DNA of 64,000 nucleotides from Lytechinus pictus (taxonomy: Eukaryota; Echinodermata; Echinoidea; Temnopleuroida; Toxopneustidae), in assembly GCF_037042905.1 (NCBI RefSeq), contig NC_087247.1:80838920-80902919 (forward strand), in the 5' to 3' direction. This document shows positions 37,078 to 47,680 of the stretch, one piece after another. Within the stretch, counting starts at the first letter, position 1; each line of letters begins with the position of its first letter. A program made the translations under genes and the position numbers. Under the pieces are notes generated by a model, which was not told where the DNA came from, ran no database searches, and was given only the letters and a program-made list of their open reading frames with translations.

Positions 37078-37510
37078 GAAAATTTTATGTAGGGACATGA
37101 AAAATTTTCTTTAATTTCCAAGTCTTCCCCTCATTTTAATCTTTATTTATTCACTCGCCTTCCTCCTCTTCTTTTTTCTACTCTCTTTTCCTTTTTTTTT
37201 TCTTTCTTTCCTTTTTTTGCTCCGCCAATAGGGGGGGGGGGCCGGGCCCCTCGTGCCCCCCCCCCCTGGATCCGCCTGTGCATTTAGATATAATTATTTC
37301 CAACCCCCAAAATACCCATCTAAAACGGAACATTCGGACCGGACGAAAAATTGCAAATATGTCTTTTGGCATGACGACAGTGCTGAACCTATTTTCGACA
37401 AAGGCTGCTTTGTTATGAAGGGCATTTGACAAAAGATAATCCGCGTAGCGTCTGCTTAGTGATTGCTAAAATTCCCTAATGCTATTATTGGGGTAAACAC
37501 AAGCATTTAG

Positions 37511-37554
37511 GACCATATAGAGATGTATACTAATTATTATTAGTATACATCTCT
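37511..37554. repeat. Perfect short hairpin
   Basis: ATAGAGATGTATACTAAT and its exact complement ATTAGTATACATCTCTAT, separated by a few bases (TATT). It may be a minimal transposon relic. Confidence 0.85.
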
Positions 37555-37656
37555 ATGTTTAGGACACACTCCACTTCTCTGCAATAACATGTTTGTGTCT
37601 ATCATGAAATTAGCATATTTCAGTCAGTTATCCATTAAAGAATTATTTTCCGAATG

Positions 37657-38718
37657 CGCTGCAAAAACTCCGGTGTTGATATAACACCAGCCCGGAATCT
37701 ATACAGTGCGTCCCAGAAAAAACGAAACCGAGATTTAGCGATGATTTATCATAACTTAATCACAAACACAATAGACAAATGACCTACCAATGTAAAGCTT
37801 AGAATCTCCTCTTTCATCTGATATTACTTATAGATTATTCCTCATTCACGCATGAGTAAGCAAGAACAATTTGAAGAAAGGATACCAAAAACTCATTTGG
37901 CGGGGGGTATCTGAATTTTAAAAAGAAAATCACATGCCTAAAAAGTTCAATATCTGCTCTTTAATTTGATACCTTAATCACAAAAAATGGTCAAGAAGTA
38001 AAAAAGTTACGTTCCCTCGAAACAATGCTTGTATTTCCATAATTTCATTAAATAAACGTGTTTTCACCGGTTTCCCAGAAGCTATCGCATGGTTAACAAA
38101 AAACTTCATGCATGGCTGATCGTCAACAAAACGGAGTGTCGAGTGAGTTTGAACGCTAGCCTGTAAAACCTCTTCATTTTATGAAATTATTGAAATTCAA
38201 GCCCTATTTCAAATAACCAGAACTTTCTTATTTCTTGACCATTTTCTGTAATTGAGGTACCAAATTAAAGAGCAGATATTGAACTTTTTAGAAATGTGGT
38301 TTTCCTTTTGAAACCCTGATACAGCCCGCCAAATGACTTTTTGGTATCCCCTCTTCAAATTGCTTTTGCTCACTCATGCGTGAATGAGAAATAATTTAAC
38401 TAATTTCAGATGAAAGAGGAGATTCTAAGCTTTACAAAGGTAGGTCATTTGTCTATTGTATTTGTGATTAAGTTATGATAAATCATCGATAAATCTCGGT
38501 TTCGTTTTTGTGGGACGCACTGTATGTCCACACCAGATAAGTATTGAAACAACACCAGTTTGGAATCAAACCGATGCTGTTTTAATACTAATTGGTGTTG
38601 TATAAACACCTATCTGGTGTTAGACCAAAACGATACTGGTGTTGTTTAACACTTCTCTGGTGTGGACATATATAGATTCCGGGCTGGTGTTAAATTAACT
38701 ACCAGGGTTTTTGCAGTG
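37657..38718. mobile_element. CACTGCAAAAA-ended element carrying a nested insertion
   Basis: The left end CGCTGCAAAAACTCCGGTGT and right end GGTTTTTGCAGTG are inverted. Beyond that ACACCAGCCCGGAATCTATA is repeated in inverted form on the right. The body is rich in CTGGTGTT/AACACCAG. The left arm is interrupted at TATA by the mariner-like MITE at 37704-38522, so the outer element is the older one. Confidence 0.8.
37704..38522. mobile_element. Tc1/mariner-like foldback MITE
   Basis: The ends CAGTGCGTCCCAGAAAAAAC and the complement of TTTTGTGGGACGCACTG are flanked by TA at 37702-37703 and 38523-38524, the Tc1/mariner duplication. The two halves are inverted copies nearly to the centre (arms about 400 bp). 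There is no transposase. Confidence 0.88.
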
Positions 38719-39085
38719 TGGAAATAGTAGTTATAATCTATTTTTTCATATATGTATCGACGAAATAATTTGCATTGCATGCATGGTGAGTAGCAAAACT
38801 TTATTGAAACCGTTCAAATCAAAGACAAATCTCAAAATGCCAGTTTAGTTTCTTTAAAAAAAAATCCCATTCATTTCAATTTCATTTCATAAGTGAGTAT
38901 TAAACTTTTTTTTTTACTTATCATTTACAATGATTTAACAGGCTTGTCCCTATACGAGTACGTACCCTAGCGGTGCACACGTACACCCCGAATAGGGGTG
39001 TACAGTGTGCACCCCTATTTTGGGTGTCTGCACCTTAGAGGGTGTACACGTCGACCCCTTAGGGTGCTTAATATATACCCCCACC
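38719..39085. other. Non-coding, with a GC-rich hairpin
   Basis: 38972-39016 forms GTGCACACGTACACCCC / GGGGTGTACAGTGTGCAC around GAATA. It is followed by related GGGTGT...ACACC phrases to 39060. The origin is unknown. Confidence 0.5.
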
Positions 39086-39378
39086 CAGTGGCGTACCTAG
39101 GATTTTCCAAAGGGGGGGGGGGGGCAAATTCGTCCGCAAAAAAAAAAAGGTCTTCAACCACAAATAAAGGATTTCGTACCAGAAAAAAAATTGACAAGCA
39201 AAAAAAAAAAAAAAAAAAGGTCTTCAACCGCATATGACAGAACATTTCGCACCTTATAAAAAATTGACAAATTGGCTCGTCAGGGATCAGTTGTAACTCG
39301 TCAGGGGGGCAGGGATACGTCCCTTGCATGGGTTGTGACTCGTCAGGGGGGCAGTCTGCCCCCCTAGGTACGCTAGTG
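39086..39378. mobile_element. hAT-type MITE with perfect 8-bp target duplication
   Basis: The ends CAGTGGCGTACCTAGG and CCTAGGTACGCTAGTG are inverted. CCCCCACC is present at 39078-39085 and again at 39379-39386. TIRs of the CAGNGGCG type with 8-bp duplications define hAT. The interior has G-runs, A-runs and a GCAGTCTGCCCC palindrome, and no transposase. Confidence 0.92.
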
Positions 39379-39879
39379 CCCCCACCTAAAATAAACAAAA
39401 GATTGTCAAGACTTCCGGTTCATTCACTTTCTGTATCGATTGTTTAGTTTCTTTAGTTGGGACTCGAACTCACCTCGTTTTACATGATCGGATTTTTACC
39501 GCTATGCCAGCTAGGGAGAAGCGCTGAGACTGAATAAGGTCCCTATAGCGACATGATCCGATTCTTTTCTGGCTTGTGCTGATGGTTGTGATTCAACTAG
39601 CTCTATTTACTGTTTCTCCAAATGTATACGTAATCAAATGTGTTTTTGAAGCAATAATCATCACATATATATCAAATCTTTAACAAATCATTTTACTTAA
39701 AGTAAAAAGGTAAAGTGTGGCGTTAGTGCATTGTTATTTCGGGTAATCTTCGATCACAAATCAATTTCATTTATACCATACGTCTGTTAAGGTCTTAAAA
39801 GCGACTCGTCTATCAGCGAGACTGGTGGGGTGCATGCAAAGAGTACCAGGGTGTACAACAGACACGGACTCTCGCATAA

Positions 39880-40058
39880 CAGGGGCCGTGGAACGGTTTT
39901 CAGAGTGGGGGGGGGGGGGGGCTGAGCCAAAAGTGGGGGCACCATGCAAAAAAATCAGAATCCTATGGTCATTTTTAAGATTTTGTACACGGTTTTGGAA
40001 AAAAAAGTGGGGGGCTGAAGTCCCCCAGCCCCCCCCCCCCCTGCTTCCGCGGCCCCTG
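39880..40058. mobile_element. 179-bp MITE, ends CAGGGGCCGTGGAA, CATAA flanks
   Basis: CAGGGGCCGTGGAA pairs with TTCCGCGGCCCCTG. CATAA lies directly on both sides (39875-39879 and 40059-40063). Long G and C runs sit just inside each end and would pair with each other. Confidence 0.82.
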
Positions 40059-40094
40059 CATAAGAGTTAACTTGCACCCCGATGGTATTGCGAG

Positions 40095-40957
40095 CAGAGG
40101 CGTCGATCCTGGGGGGGGGGGGGCAGGGGGGGGGGCGATCGCCCCACCAATGAAAATATTGGGGGGCAAACATATCGTTTTGCCCCCCCCCCAATAATTC
40201 CGCATGCATGTGCAAAAATAAAATAAGATTGCAGTGTTACACAGAAATCAGCAAGCGAGATTGAGATACACAACTCGTTCTTTATTTAAAATCGTGCTCA
40301 AAATGTCCGTTTTTCAGATTGGAATATAAACATTTTCAGCTCGCGCTTCGCGCTCGCATCATTTATTTACCAAAACCCATACTTTTCATGATTAATTAGG
40401 TGAAAAGAATGTCCCGTTCTCAGTTCTAAACCTAAAAAGAATTAACTCACGCTCCGATTTGCAATAATCTTTTGTTGAATATATATCTTGTTCTTTATCA
40501 AAAACGTCCATTAACCTGTCAATTTTTTCAGATCGAAATATCAAAATTTTCAGCTCGCGCTTCGCGCTCGCATCTATTGTTATTTTAGATACCCATTCTA
40601 ATCATTAGTACCAAAAATGAATCTTTCAGGTCAGAATATAAAGAAATTTCAGCTCGCTCTCGTTACTCGCATTATCTGTATAGTGAGATATGTATCCTCC
40701 ACATGAGTTACTGCTACAAACAGTCCTAAACAGGTACCATTCCTGTTTTCAGGTCAGCATTCTAAAAAATTTCAGCTCGCGCTTCGCGCTCGCATTAATT
40801 TGTTGGTGAGATATGTGTCCGAGTCTCTTTCTCACATATATATATATAATAATTAGGCCTGTGTGTGTGTGTAGGTGAGTTTGTTTGGTGTGATCGAGCG
40901 CCTTTAGAACGATTCATGATTTTGCCCCCAAATCTGAAAAATGGATCGACGCCCCTG
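40095..40957. mobile_element. hAT-type element carrying mirror GC motifs, perfect 8-bp duplication
   Basis: The ends CAGAGGCGTCGATCC and GGATCGACGCCCCTG are inverted, and ATTGCGAG flanks both sides exactly (40087-40094 and 40958-40965). The interior has four spaced GCTCGCGCTTCGCGCTCGC units (40338, 40554, a decayed one near 40655, 40780). This ties the motif array to the hAT superfamily. No transposase was found. Confidence 0.93.
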
Positions 40958-40965
40958 ATTGCGAG

Positions 40966-41289
40966 GTGTACAGACGAATCGTATACCGGGCCATCGGCGG
41001 ATCCAGGGGGGGGGGGCACAGGGGGCGCACGCCCCCCCCTAATATTTGAGCGGCGCCGAAGGCTAAAAAAAATAATAGAAAAGTAAAAGAAAGAAAAGGC
41101 GCCGCTTGAAAAAATAAAAGTAAAGGAAAGAAAAGAAAAAAAAAGGCGCCGCTTAAAAAAATATACACTGATATAACATTAGCAACAGTAAAGGAAAGAC
41201 TATCCCCCAGCAACGCACAATCATATATCATCTTCCTTATCTTTTCTTTTAACTACCTTTTTCCCAACAACTTCGCCGGTAGCTGTGCG
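40966..41289. other. TE fragments
   Basis: CGGCGGATCCAGGGGG near 40993 repeats the end of the 34-37-kb elements. GGCGCCGCTT(G/A)AAAAAA occurs twice (41098, 41144). No gene was recognised. Confidence 0.45.
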
Positions 41290-42010
41290 CTGCCTGCATA
41301 TAACTGGCGTCAATCAAGAATAATCAGCGCCACCTAAATCTAAATCGGCGCCGGACAAGAATAATCAGCGCTATTTGGTTATAAATCGGCGCCAGTCAAG
41401 AAAAATCGACGCTGCCTGAGTTCTTAATCGGCGCCGATCAAGGATAATCAGCGCCACCTAAATCTAAATCGGGGCCGGACAAGAATAATCAGCGCCATCT
41501 GGTTATAAATCGGCGCCGGTAAAGAAAAATCGGCGCTGCCTGAGTTCTTAACCGGCGCCGATCAAGGATAATCAGCGCCACCTTTATCTAAATCGGGGCC
41601 GGACAAGAATAATCAGCGCCATCTGGTTATAAATCGGCGCTGCCTGAGTCTTAACCGGCGCCGATCAAGAATAATCAGCTCCACCTAAATTCAAATCGGC
41701 GCCAGTCAAGAATAATCGGCGCCTCCTGGTTCTAACTCGGCGCCAGTCGATTATGAATTGCCGCTGCCTGAATCTTACGTGACGTCGGTAAAAATAATTA
41801 GCACAACTTGTTTAAATCGGCGCCGGTCAAGACAAATCGGCGCAGCCTTTGTCTTAACCGGCGCCACCTTAATTTAAATCGGCGCCGGTCAAGAATGATC
41901 AGCGTCCCCTGGTTCCAATAAATAGGCGCCGGTAGAATAATGAAGAAGGGCCTATTGCTAACCAAATCTAGATCGGCGCCGGTCAAGACTGATCAGCGGC
42001 ACCTGGTTAT
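41290..42010. repeat. GGCGCC minisatellite
   Basis: Alternating 'AATCGGCGCCGGTCAAGAAT' and 'AATCAGCGCCACCTAAATCT'-like half-units of about 20 bp make a repeat of about 41-44 bp, some 16 copies long. Each copy holds one self-complementary GGCGCC. Variants replace GGCGCC with GGGGCC or GGCGCT. Confidence 0.9.
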
Positions 42011-42194
42011 ACATTTTATTGTTGAATGGTCATAACGAATAACAAAGCTTATCGCATGCCCTTACAGAGTGGACTGGGGCGGGACAGTTGCCCACAGATG
42101 TCATGAAATCTTTAATTTGTTATTTAAAAAATCCCAGAATCATACAAAAGTGTAGAGCAAATCCTTTAATTTTGATCTTATTTTCCAATGCTTT

Positions 42195-43320
42195 CCCAGG
42201 TAACAAGCCAACGTTGGCTCCACGTTGGAAACTTGAAAGTCGTTGGACGTTGGAAAAACTTGATGGATTAACGTTGAATCGACGTTGGAAACTAGTTTGA
42301 TGGAAAGATGATGGACAATCAACAATGACACGACGTTGGCAACGTTGGAAACTTGTTAGTTGGAGAGTTGTTGGACAGTCGACAATGTCACAACGTTGGA
42401 AACACGTTTGATTGGATAGTTGTTGAACAGCCAGCAAAGGCACAACGTTGGCAACGTTGGAAACTTGTTAGTTGGAGAGTTGTTGGACAGTCGACAATTG
42501 CACAACGATGGAAACTAGTAGGTTGGAGATTAGTTGGATAGTCGACGATGACACAAGGTTGGCAACGTTGGAAACTAGTTCGATGGAAAGTTGTTGAACA
42601 ACCAACTATGGCACAACGTTGTCAAAGCTAGAAACTAGTTCGATGGAGATTTGTTGGATAGTCGACGATGGCACAACGTTGGAAACTGGTAGATTGGAGA
42701 TTAGTTAGATAGTATACACTGACACAACGTTGATAAAGCTGGAAACTAGTTAGATGGGAGGTTGTTGAACAACTGACACTGGCACAACGTTGGAAACTGG
42801 TATAGATTGGAGATCAGTAGGATAGTCGACGATGACACAACGTTGGCAACGTTGGAAAGTTGTTGAACAACAGACAATGGCACAACATTGGAAACTAGTG
42901 TGTTGGAGATTTGCTGGACAGCCAACAACGTCACAACGTTGGAAACGCGTGTTTGATTGGATAGGTGTTGAACAGCCAACAAAGGCACAGCGTTGACTAC
43001 GTCGGAAACTAGATCGATGGAGAGTTGCTGAACAACCGACAAAGGAACAACGTTGGAAACTATTTTCTTGGAGATTTGTTGGACAGTCGACAATGGCACA
43101 ACGTTGACAAAGGAGTGGAAACTAGTTTGACGGAGAGTTGTTGAACAACGGACAATGGCACAACGTGGACAGCGTAATTGGAATAGTTTATTGGAGAGTT
43201 GTTGACAGTTAACATTGACACAATGTTGGAAACTATAGTTTGTTGGATATTTGTTTGACAGTCAACATAATATCCCGGCATAATATACACAGTGTTGAGA
43301 ACGTTAGAAACTGGTTCATT
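42195..43320. repeat. CCAACGTTGG-type array starting at CCCAGGTAACA
   Basis: It opens with CCCAGGTAACAAGCCAACGTTGG. Units of about 50-60 bp follow, built from ACAACGTTGGAAACTAGTT, GATGGAGAGTTGTTGGACAG and TCGACAATGGC. The core AACGTT is self-complementary. The opening CCCAGGTAACA has its inverted partner TGTTACCTGGG at 50400-50410, where a second array of the same core ends. Confidence 0.85.
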
Positions 43321-43379
43321 GGAGAATTGATAATGATATACAGACGACTACTCGCATAATTATTAATGGGGCCAAGGGC

Positions 43380-45093
43380 CCAGGACCAAAATCCAGTTGA
43401 AACCAATTAGGGCAAAACCAATTGAAACCAGTTGGCCAACTGGTTTCAATAGGGAAATTGGAACAACTGGTTCCAATTGAAAACCAGTTGCCAATTGGTT
43501 CCAGTTAAAACCAATTGGTTCCAATTGAAAACCAGTTGCCAATTGGTTCCAGTTAAAACCAATTGGGCAACTGGAACCAGTTGGCAATTGGTGTCAATTG
43601 GTTCCAGTTGTTCCAATTTCCCTATTAAAACCAATTGAATCAAATTGGAGGCAACTGGTTTCAATTGGTTCCAGTTGAAACCAATTGGAGGCAACTGGTT
43701 TCAACTGGAACCAGTTGAAACCAATTGGTTTCCAACTGGATCCAATTGGAACTTCCAGTTGGAACGAACTTAATTAGTTACAAATTAATTAGCATTTCCA
43801 CTAACTATTGCTCATGCCAACACAGAAGCAGTGTTATATGTCTATTAATACCAATGTAAAGGGCATCGATAAAATACAGACTTTCAAATGTATATATTTA
43901 TATGGAAGATCTTCAAATATATGTATTTTTATTTGATGTAATTTGGTAGCAGTTAGTGGTGTACTAATTATCCTTTAATCTGTTTTAATTATAATCTATA
44001 ACATTTATGAACATGGTTTTCACTGCTAAGTGTTCTAAATACTTATCTTTAAAAAGTGTGGTACTTGCTTGAAATTGAAAAGAATTAAATAGACACATTG
44101 TTAATGATGATGAATCTCATAAAACATTAATCTGTGCACACTAGCAGATAATATGCAAATTAACTGGTTTCAATTGGATCCAGTTGGGTAACTGGAAAAT
44201 TTCCAATTGGAAACCAATTGGAAATCATTTCCAGTTACCCAACTGGTTCCAGTTTTATTTCCAGTTACCCAACTGGTTCCAATTAGAATTCATTTCCAGT
44301 TACCCATCTTTCCAGTTAGAAGTCATCTCCAGTTACCCAATTAGTACCAGTTAGGATTTCCAGTTACACAACTGCATGGTTCAAGTTAGAAATCATTTCC
44401 AGTTGGAAGTCATTTCCAGTTAGGATTTCCAGTTGCCCAACTGGTTCCAGTTGGGATTTCCAGTTACTCAACTGGTTCCAGTTAGAAATCATTTCCAATT
44501 GGAAGTTATTTCCAGTTACCTAACTGGTTCCAGTTAGGATTTCCAGTTGCCCAACTGGTTTCAATTGGATCCAGTTGGGTAACTGGAAAATTTCCAATTG
44601 GAAACCAATTGGAAATCATTTCCAGTTACCCAACTGGTTCCAGTTTTATTTCCAGTTACCCAACTGGTTCCAATTAGAATTCATTTCCAGTTACCCATCT
44701 TTCCAGTTAGAAGTCATCTCCAGTTACCCAATTGGTACCAGTTAGGATTTCCAGTTACACAATTGCATGGTTCAAGTTAGAAATCATTTCCAGTTGGAAG
44801 TCATTTCCAGTTACCCAACTGGTTCCAGTTAGGATTTCCAGTTGCCCAACTGGTTCCAGTTGGGAATTCCAGTAACCCAACTGGTTCCAGTTAGAAATTA
44901 TTTCCAATTGGAAGTCATTTCCAGTTACCCAACTGGTTCCAGTTAGGATTTCCAGTTGCCCAACTGGTTTCAATTGGTTTCAACTGGAAGTTGTTAAATT
45001 CCAGTTAAAACCAATTGAAACCAGTTAAAACCAATTGAAACCAATTGAAACCAGTTGGAAATCCAACTGGTTTCAATTGGATTTTGGTCCTGG
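43380..45093. mobile_element. TIR element filled with CCAATTGG/CCAGTTGG repeats
   Basis: The left end CCAGGACCAAAATCCAGTTG and right end CAATTGGATTTTGGTCCTGG are inverted. Except for an AT-rich core (43745-44160), the interior consists almost wholly of overlapping AACTGG, CCAGTT, CCAATTGG and TTTCCAGTTACCC phrases in both orientations. There is no coding sequence; short ORFs merely translate the repeat. Confidence 0.88.
44164..44950. repeat. Direct duplication of about 391 bp inside the CCAGTTGG element
   Basis: The block beginning CTGGTTTCAATTGGATCCAG at 44164 starts again at 44555 and runs in parallel (same order of TTTCCAGTTACCCAACTGG phrases, ending AATTGCATGGTTCAAG-like). A few substitutions separate the copies. 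Confidence 0.85.
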
Positions 45094-45825
45094 GGGGGGG
45101 GGGGTCGATCAAGTAAGTTTGCTTGTCTATCCATGTCACCCTTGGTATCCCCCAGCAATAAGGGGAAAAGAAATCGAGAGAGAAGGAAAATAATGGGAAG
45201 GGAAAGAGGAACTAAAACTAAGTCTAAGGGGAAAACAAAAATAAAGATGGGGTAGAATAGAGAGGCTGCATGCACCGGGGGATGCAAATGTGTCGATTAA
45301 TATAGAAAATAAAGGAGAAAAACAAGACAAAAAATGTAGTTCAAGACCAGAATTTCCAGAAACGCCCTCGTCCTTTGCAGCTGGCTCGGCCTTTCACAGT
45401 AAGTACGAGATAATTCATAGGCCTACCGTCACATAACTATAGAAGAAATTGAAGAAGGAAATACAAGCATCAAATGTGCCTATTTAAAAATACCATACTA
45501 TTCTGATGCGCAGAATTAGTCTCGACGTCGGACTCCTTCTGTCATGTCTGTGTAGTCTGCTTCCTTCAATTTTGAACTTGAAGAATCTGGTAGAATTTGG
45601 ACTGGATAGTGGATATAGACAATTGAATTCCAGAATATCTAGTGATCTGGAACAGTACTTATAAGCTGCATATTTAGGACCTACAATCTACAGTGGAATT
45701 TTCTTTGCACTTGCAGATAATCGGTAACTGCAACCATTGATCCCCTCCGAAAGATCCCGGAGTCAGCTTCTGTGCGCGTACAGTCCGACGCTACTATATT
45801 CGTGTAAGTAGTAGTAAAGTAGTAC
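45094..45825. other. No recognised gene
   Basis: It begins with a G-run after the TIR element, then purine-rich sequence. Nothing else was identified. Confidence 0.4.
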
Positions 45826-47004
45826 CAACGAACGTAGAGGGCAGCAACACACAAGCGTGTTGCTATAAGGAAGGTCAACTCGATACGCGCATGCAGCTGA
45901 GGTACGCGCATATTTTATCATTTATGCCAACGAAATCATACGCCGATCAAATACAACAACAAATTAGTAGCGATCACGAAAACAATATGAAAGAATATGA
46001 CTACAACGATATCAAAGATAACATTAAAAAATTATGTTGGAGAATATACATACATTTAAAAACATAAGTTGATATTTAAAACTTTACAAATATAAGTTTT
46101 AGAAACTAAATCATTACCAAATCGGTGATTGTTGTTATCAGCGATTTCACCAGACGGCTGTATTAGGTGATTTGCGTCGAGACGATTTTGTGACCACTCG
46201 CAAAGCATTTCGGGATTGAATATGACCACCTTATTTTCTCTGAGCTCTTCGCTGAACCCATCATCACAGTGCAGCTGCAGCGCAGCGCGCAGCCAATGCA
46301 ATGCATCCGATGCATGGGTTTTTTCGCCGTCCATAGTCTCGGACTCGAAGTTGAAATTTAGACCCGGATTTCGGGGAAACAGCGCCTTTATTTCAGATTT
46401 ATAGATTTAAAAGTCGAATGAAATTAAAAATTTGAAATCTAACCTTGAACAATAATCGTTGATAAACATCAGCCCTGAAGCAATTGCACTTCAAATCAGA
46501 CTAGGCAAATTAGACGTCATTGTCTATGTTGCTAGAAGGTCTATGACGAGTCGCCTGAAGCCCCAGCGCATCATCAACATCACTAGCTAGCTGCGCGACC
46601 GGCCCAGACTCGGCGCAGCCAGGCCAGAAAAATGACCTCGATTATTACGGTGGTTGTCTATGCATTTATTAGTGGTGCAGCGAAATTCAGCAGAAGAAAA
46701 TAAGAGATATGAGGTATCCTCGTCATAGACTTAATATTCCAAAATGAGGAAAAATGTCAAAATCATGATTATTTAAGCTAAATATTTTCTTTAAAAATAA
46801 AAGTAATATTTTTAATATTTATACCCAGAATAACCGATCTAATAATTGTTCATTAAAAAATATTTGAAATTAACAAATGAAAAAAATCAACTCGACAAAT
46901 TTCCCAAAACCCCACCTTATTTTTTAAAGTGGTCACAAAATTCGAGCGGAGTTGACCTTCCTTAGAGCAACACGCTTGTGTGTTGCTGCCCTCTACGTTC
47001 GTTG
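45826..47004. mobile_element. 1.18-kb TIR element with 8-bp duplication and an exon-like ORF
   Basis: The ends CAACGAACGTAGAGGGCAGC and its complement extend as near-perfect inverted repeats for about 58 bp (through ACACACAAGCGTGTTGC, itself palindromic, to GGAAGGTCAACTCG). AGTAGTAC lies on each side (45818-45825 and 47005-47012). The superfamily was not assigned; hAT, P and Merlin all give 8-bp duplications. The interior holds the ORF at 46056-46334. Confidence 0.88.
46056..46334 (-). CDS. Possible first exon carried in the TIR element, unknown product
   Basis: ATG at 46334 is in a fair context (GACTATGG). It opens MDGEKTHASDALHWLRAALQ and continues with balanced composition (LHCDDGFSEELRENKVVIFN, MLCEWSQNRLDANHLIQ) to a donor at HHRF|GGTAATG near 46120, after which the frame becomes AT-rich. 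Codon use is more gene-like than in surrounding ORFs. It could be a captured host exon, or the start of the element's own lost transposase. No match is recognised and no second exon was found inside the element. Confidence 0.35.
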   Translation of the reverse strand: MDGEKTHASDALHWLRAALQLHCDDGFSEELRENKVVIFNPEMLCEWSQNRLDANHLIQPSGEIADNNNHRFGNDLVSKTYICKVLNINLCF

Positions 47005-47028
47005 AGTAGTACTTAACACCAGTCACTG

Positions 47029-47556
47029 TAACCCAGAGAGCTCCCGCCCGCGCAGCGGGCGGGAGCCCAGAAGCTTACCGTGTATTTTACCATTGTCACC
47101 GGACTAGGGTGATTTATGGTCTAAATATTTCTCCAAATGAATTGTGAAAACGGAAAGTATACAATTACCACGATTATATGGATGAAGGTCTAACGAGTGG
47201 CAGATTCCTGACATCTGGGCACAGTCTGGAACCTCAAAAAAACGAAAAGTTCTCTCCTTCTACCCAGTCTCGATCGGCCATTTTGTTACGATTTTTAACA
47301 AAAATGGCCGATCGAGACGGGGTAGAAGGAGAGAACTTTTCGTTTTTTTGAGGTTCCAGACTGTGCCCAGATGTCAGGAATCTGCCACTCGTTAGACCTT
47401 CATCCATATAATCGTGGTAATTGTATACTTTCTGTTTTCACAATTCATTTGGAGAAATATTTAGACCATAAATCACCCTAGTCCGGTGACAATGGTAAAA
47501 TACACGGTAAGCTTCTGGGCTCCCGCCCGCTGCGCGGGCGGGAGCTCTCTGGGTTA
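47029..47556. mobile_element. Near-perfect palindromic foldback element with 9-bp duplication
   Basis: TAACCCAGAGAGCTCCCGCC starts the left arm, and its complement ends the right arm at GGGTTA. The arms of about 250 bp are almost identical, around a loop near 47280-47310 (ACGATTTTT). CAGTCACTG is present directly on both sides (47020-47028 and 47557-47565). A 9-bp duplication with long TIRs is the Mutator-like pattern. The high arm identity suggests recent activity or gene conversion. Confidence 0.88.
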
Positions 47557-47680
47557 CAGTCACTGCACAGTATAACATACTAACTAACCTCGTAATTAGC
47601 TTGTGTGAGTGACTAATATAATACTAACCTCGCAATACGTGTGAGTGGGAACGAGTATGCGATACCAAGGGCAAGGCAAC

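Larger units (their letters stand above)
34946..37278. mobile_element. 2.3-kb TIR element packed with the mirror GC motif
   Basis: The left end CAGGGGCGGATCCAGCC and right end CTGGATCCGCCTG are inverted. Just inside both lies GCCAATAGGGGGGG. The interior is an array of about ten AT-rich units, each holding one GCGAGCGCGAAGCGCGAGC motif, interrupted by a SINE at 35926-36241. No transposase or long ORF was found. The end sequence fits hAT-like elements, but a clean 8-bp duplication is not seen. Confidence 0.7.

Noticed and set aside
42120..43290. Several Val/Ser/Gln-rich ORFs across the CCAACGTTGG array
   Set aside because: They are translations of the tandem repeat in open frames and have no start or splice logic.
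43363..45290. Asn/Trp/Gln/Leu-rich ORFs in the CCAGTTGG element
   Set aside because: Repeat translation; frames stay open only because the repeat lacks stops.
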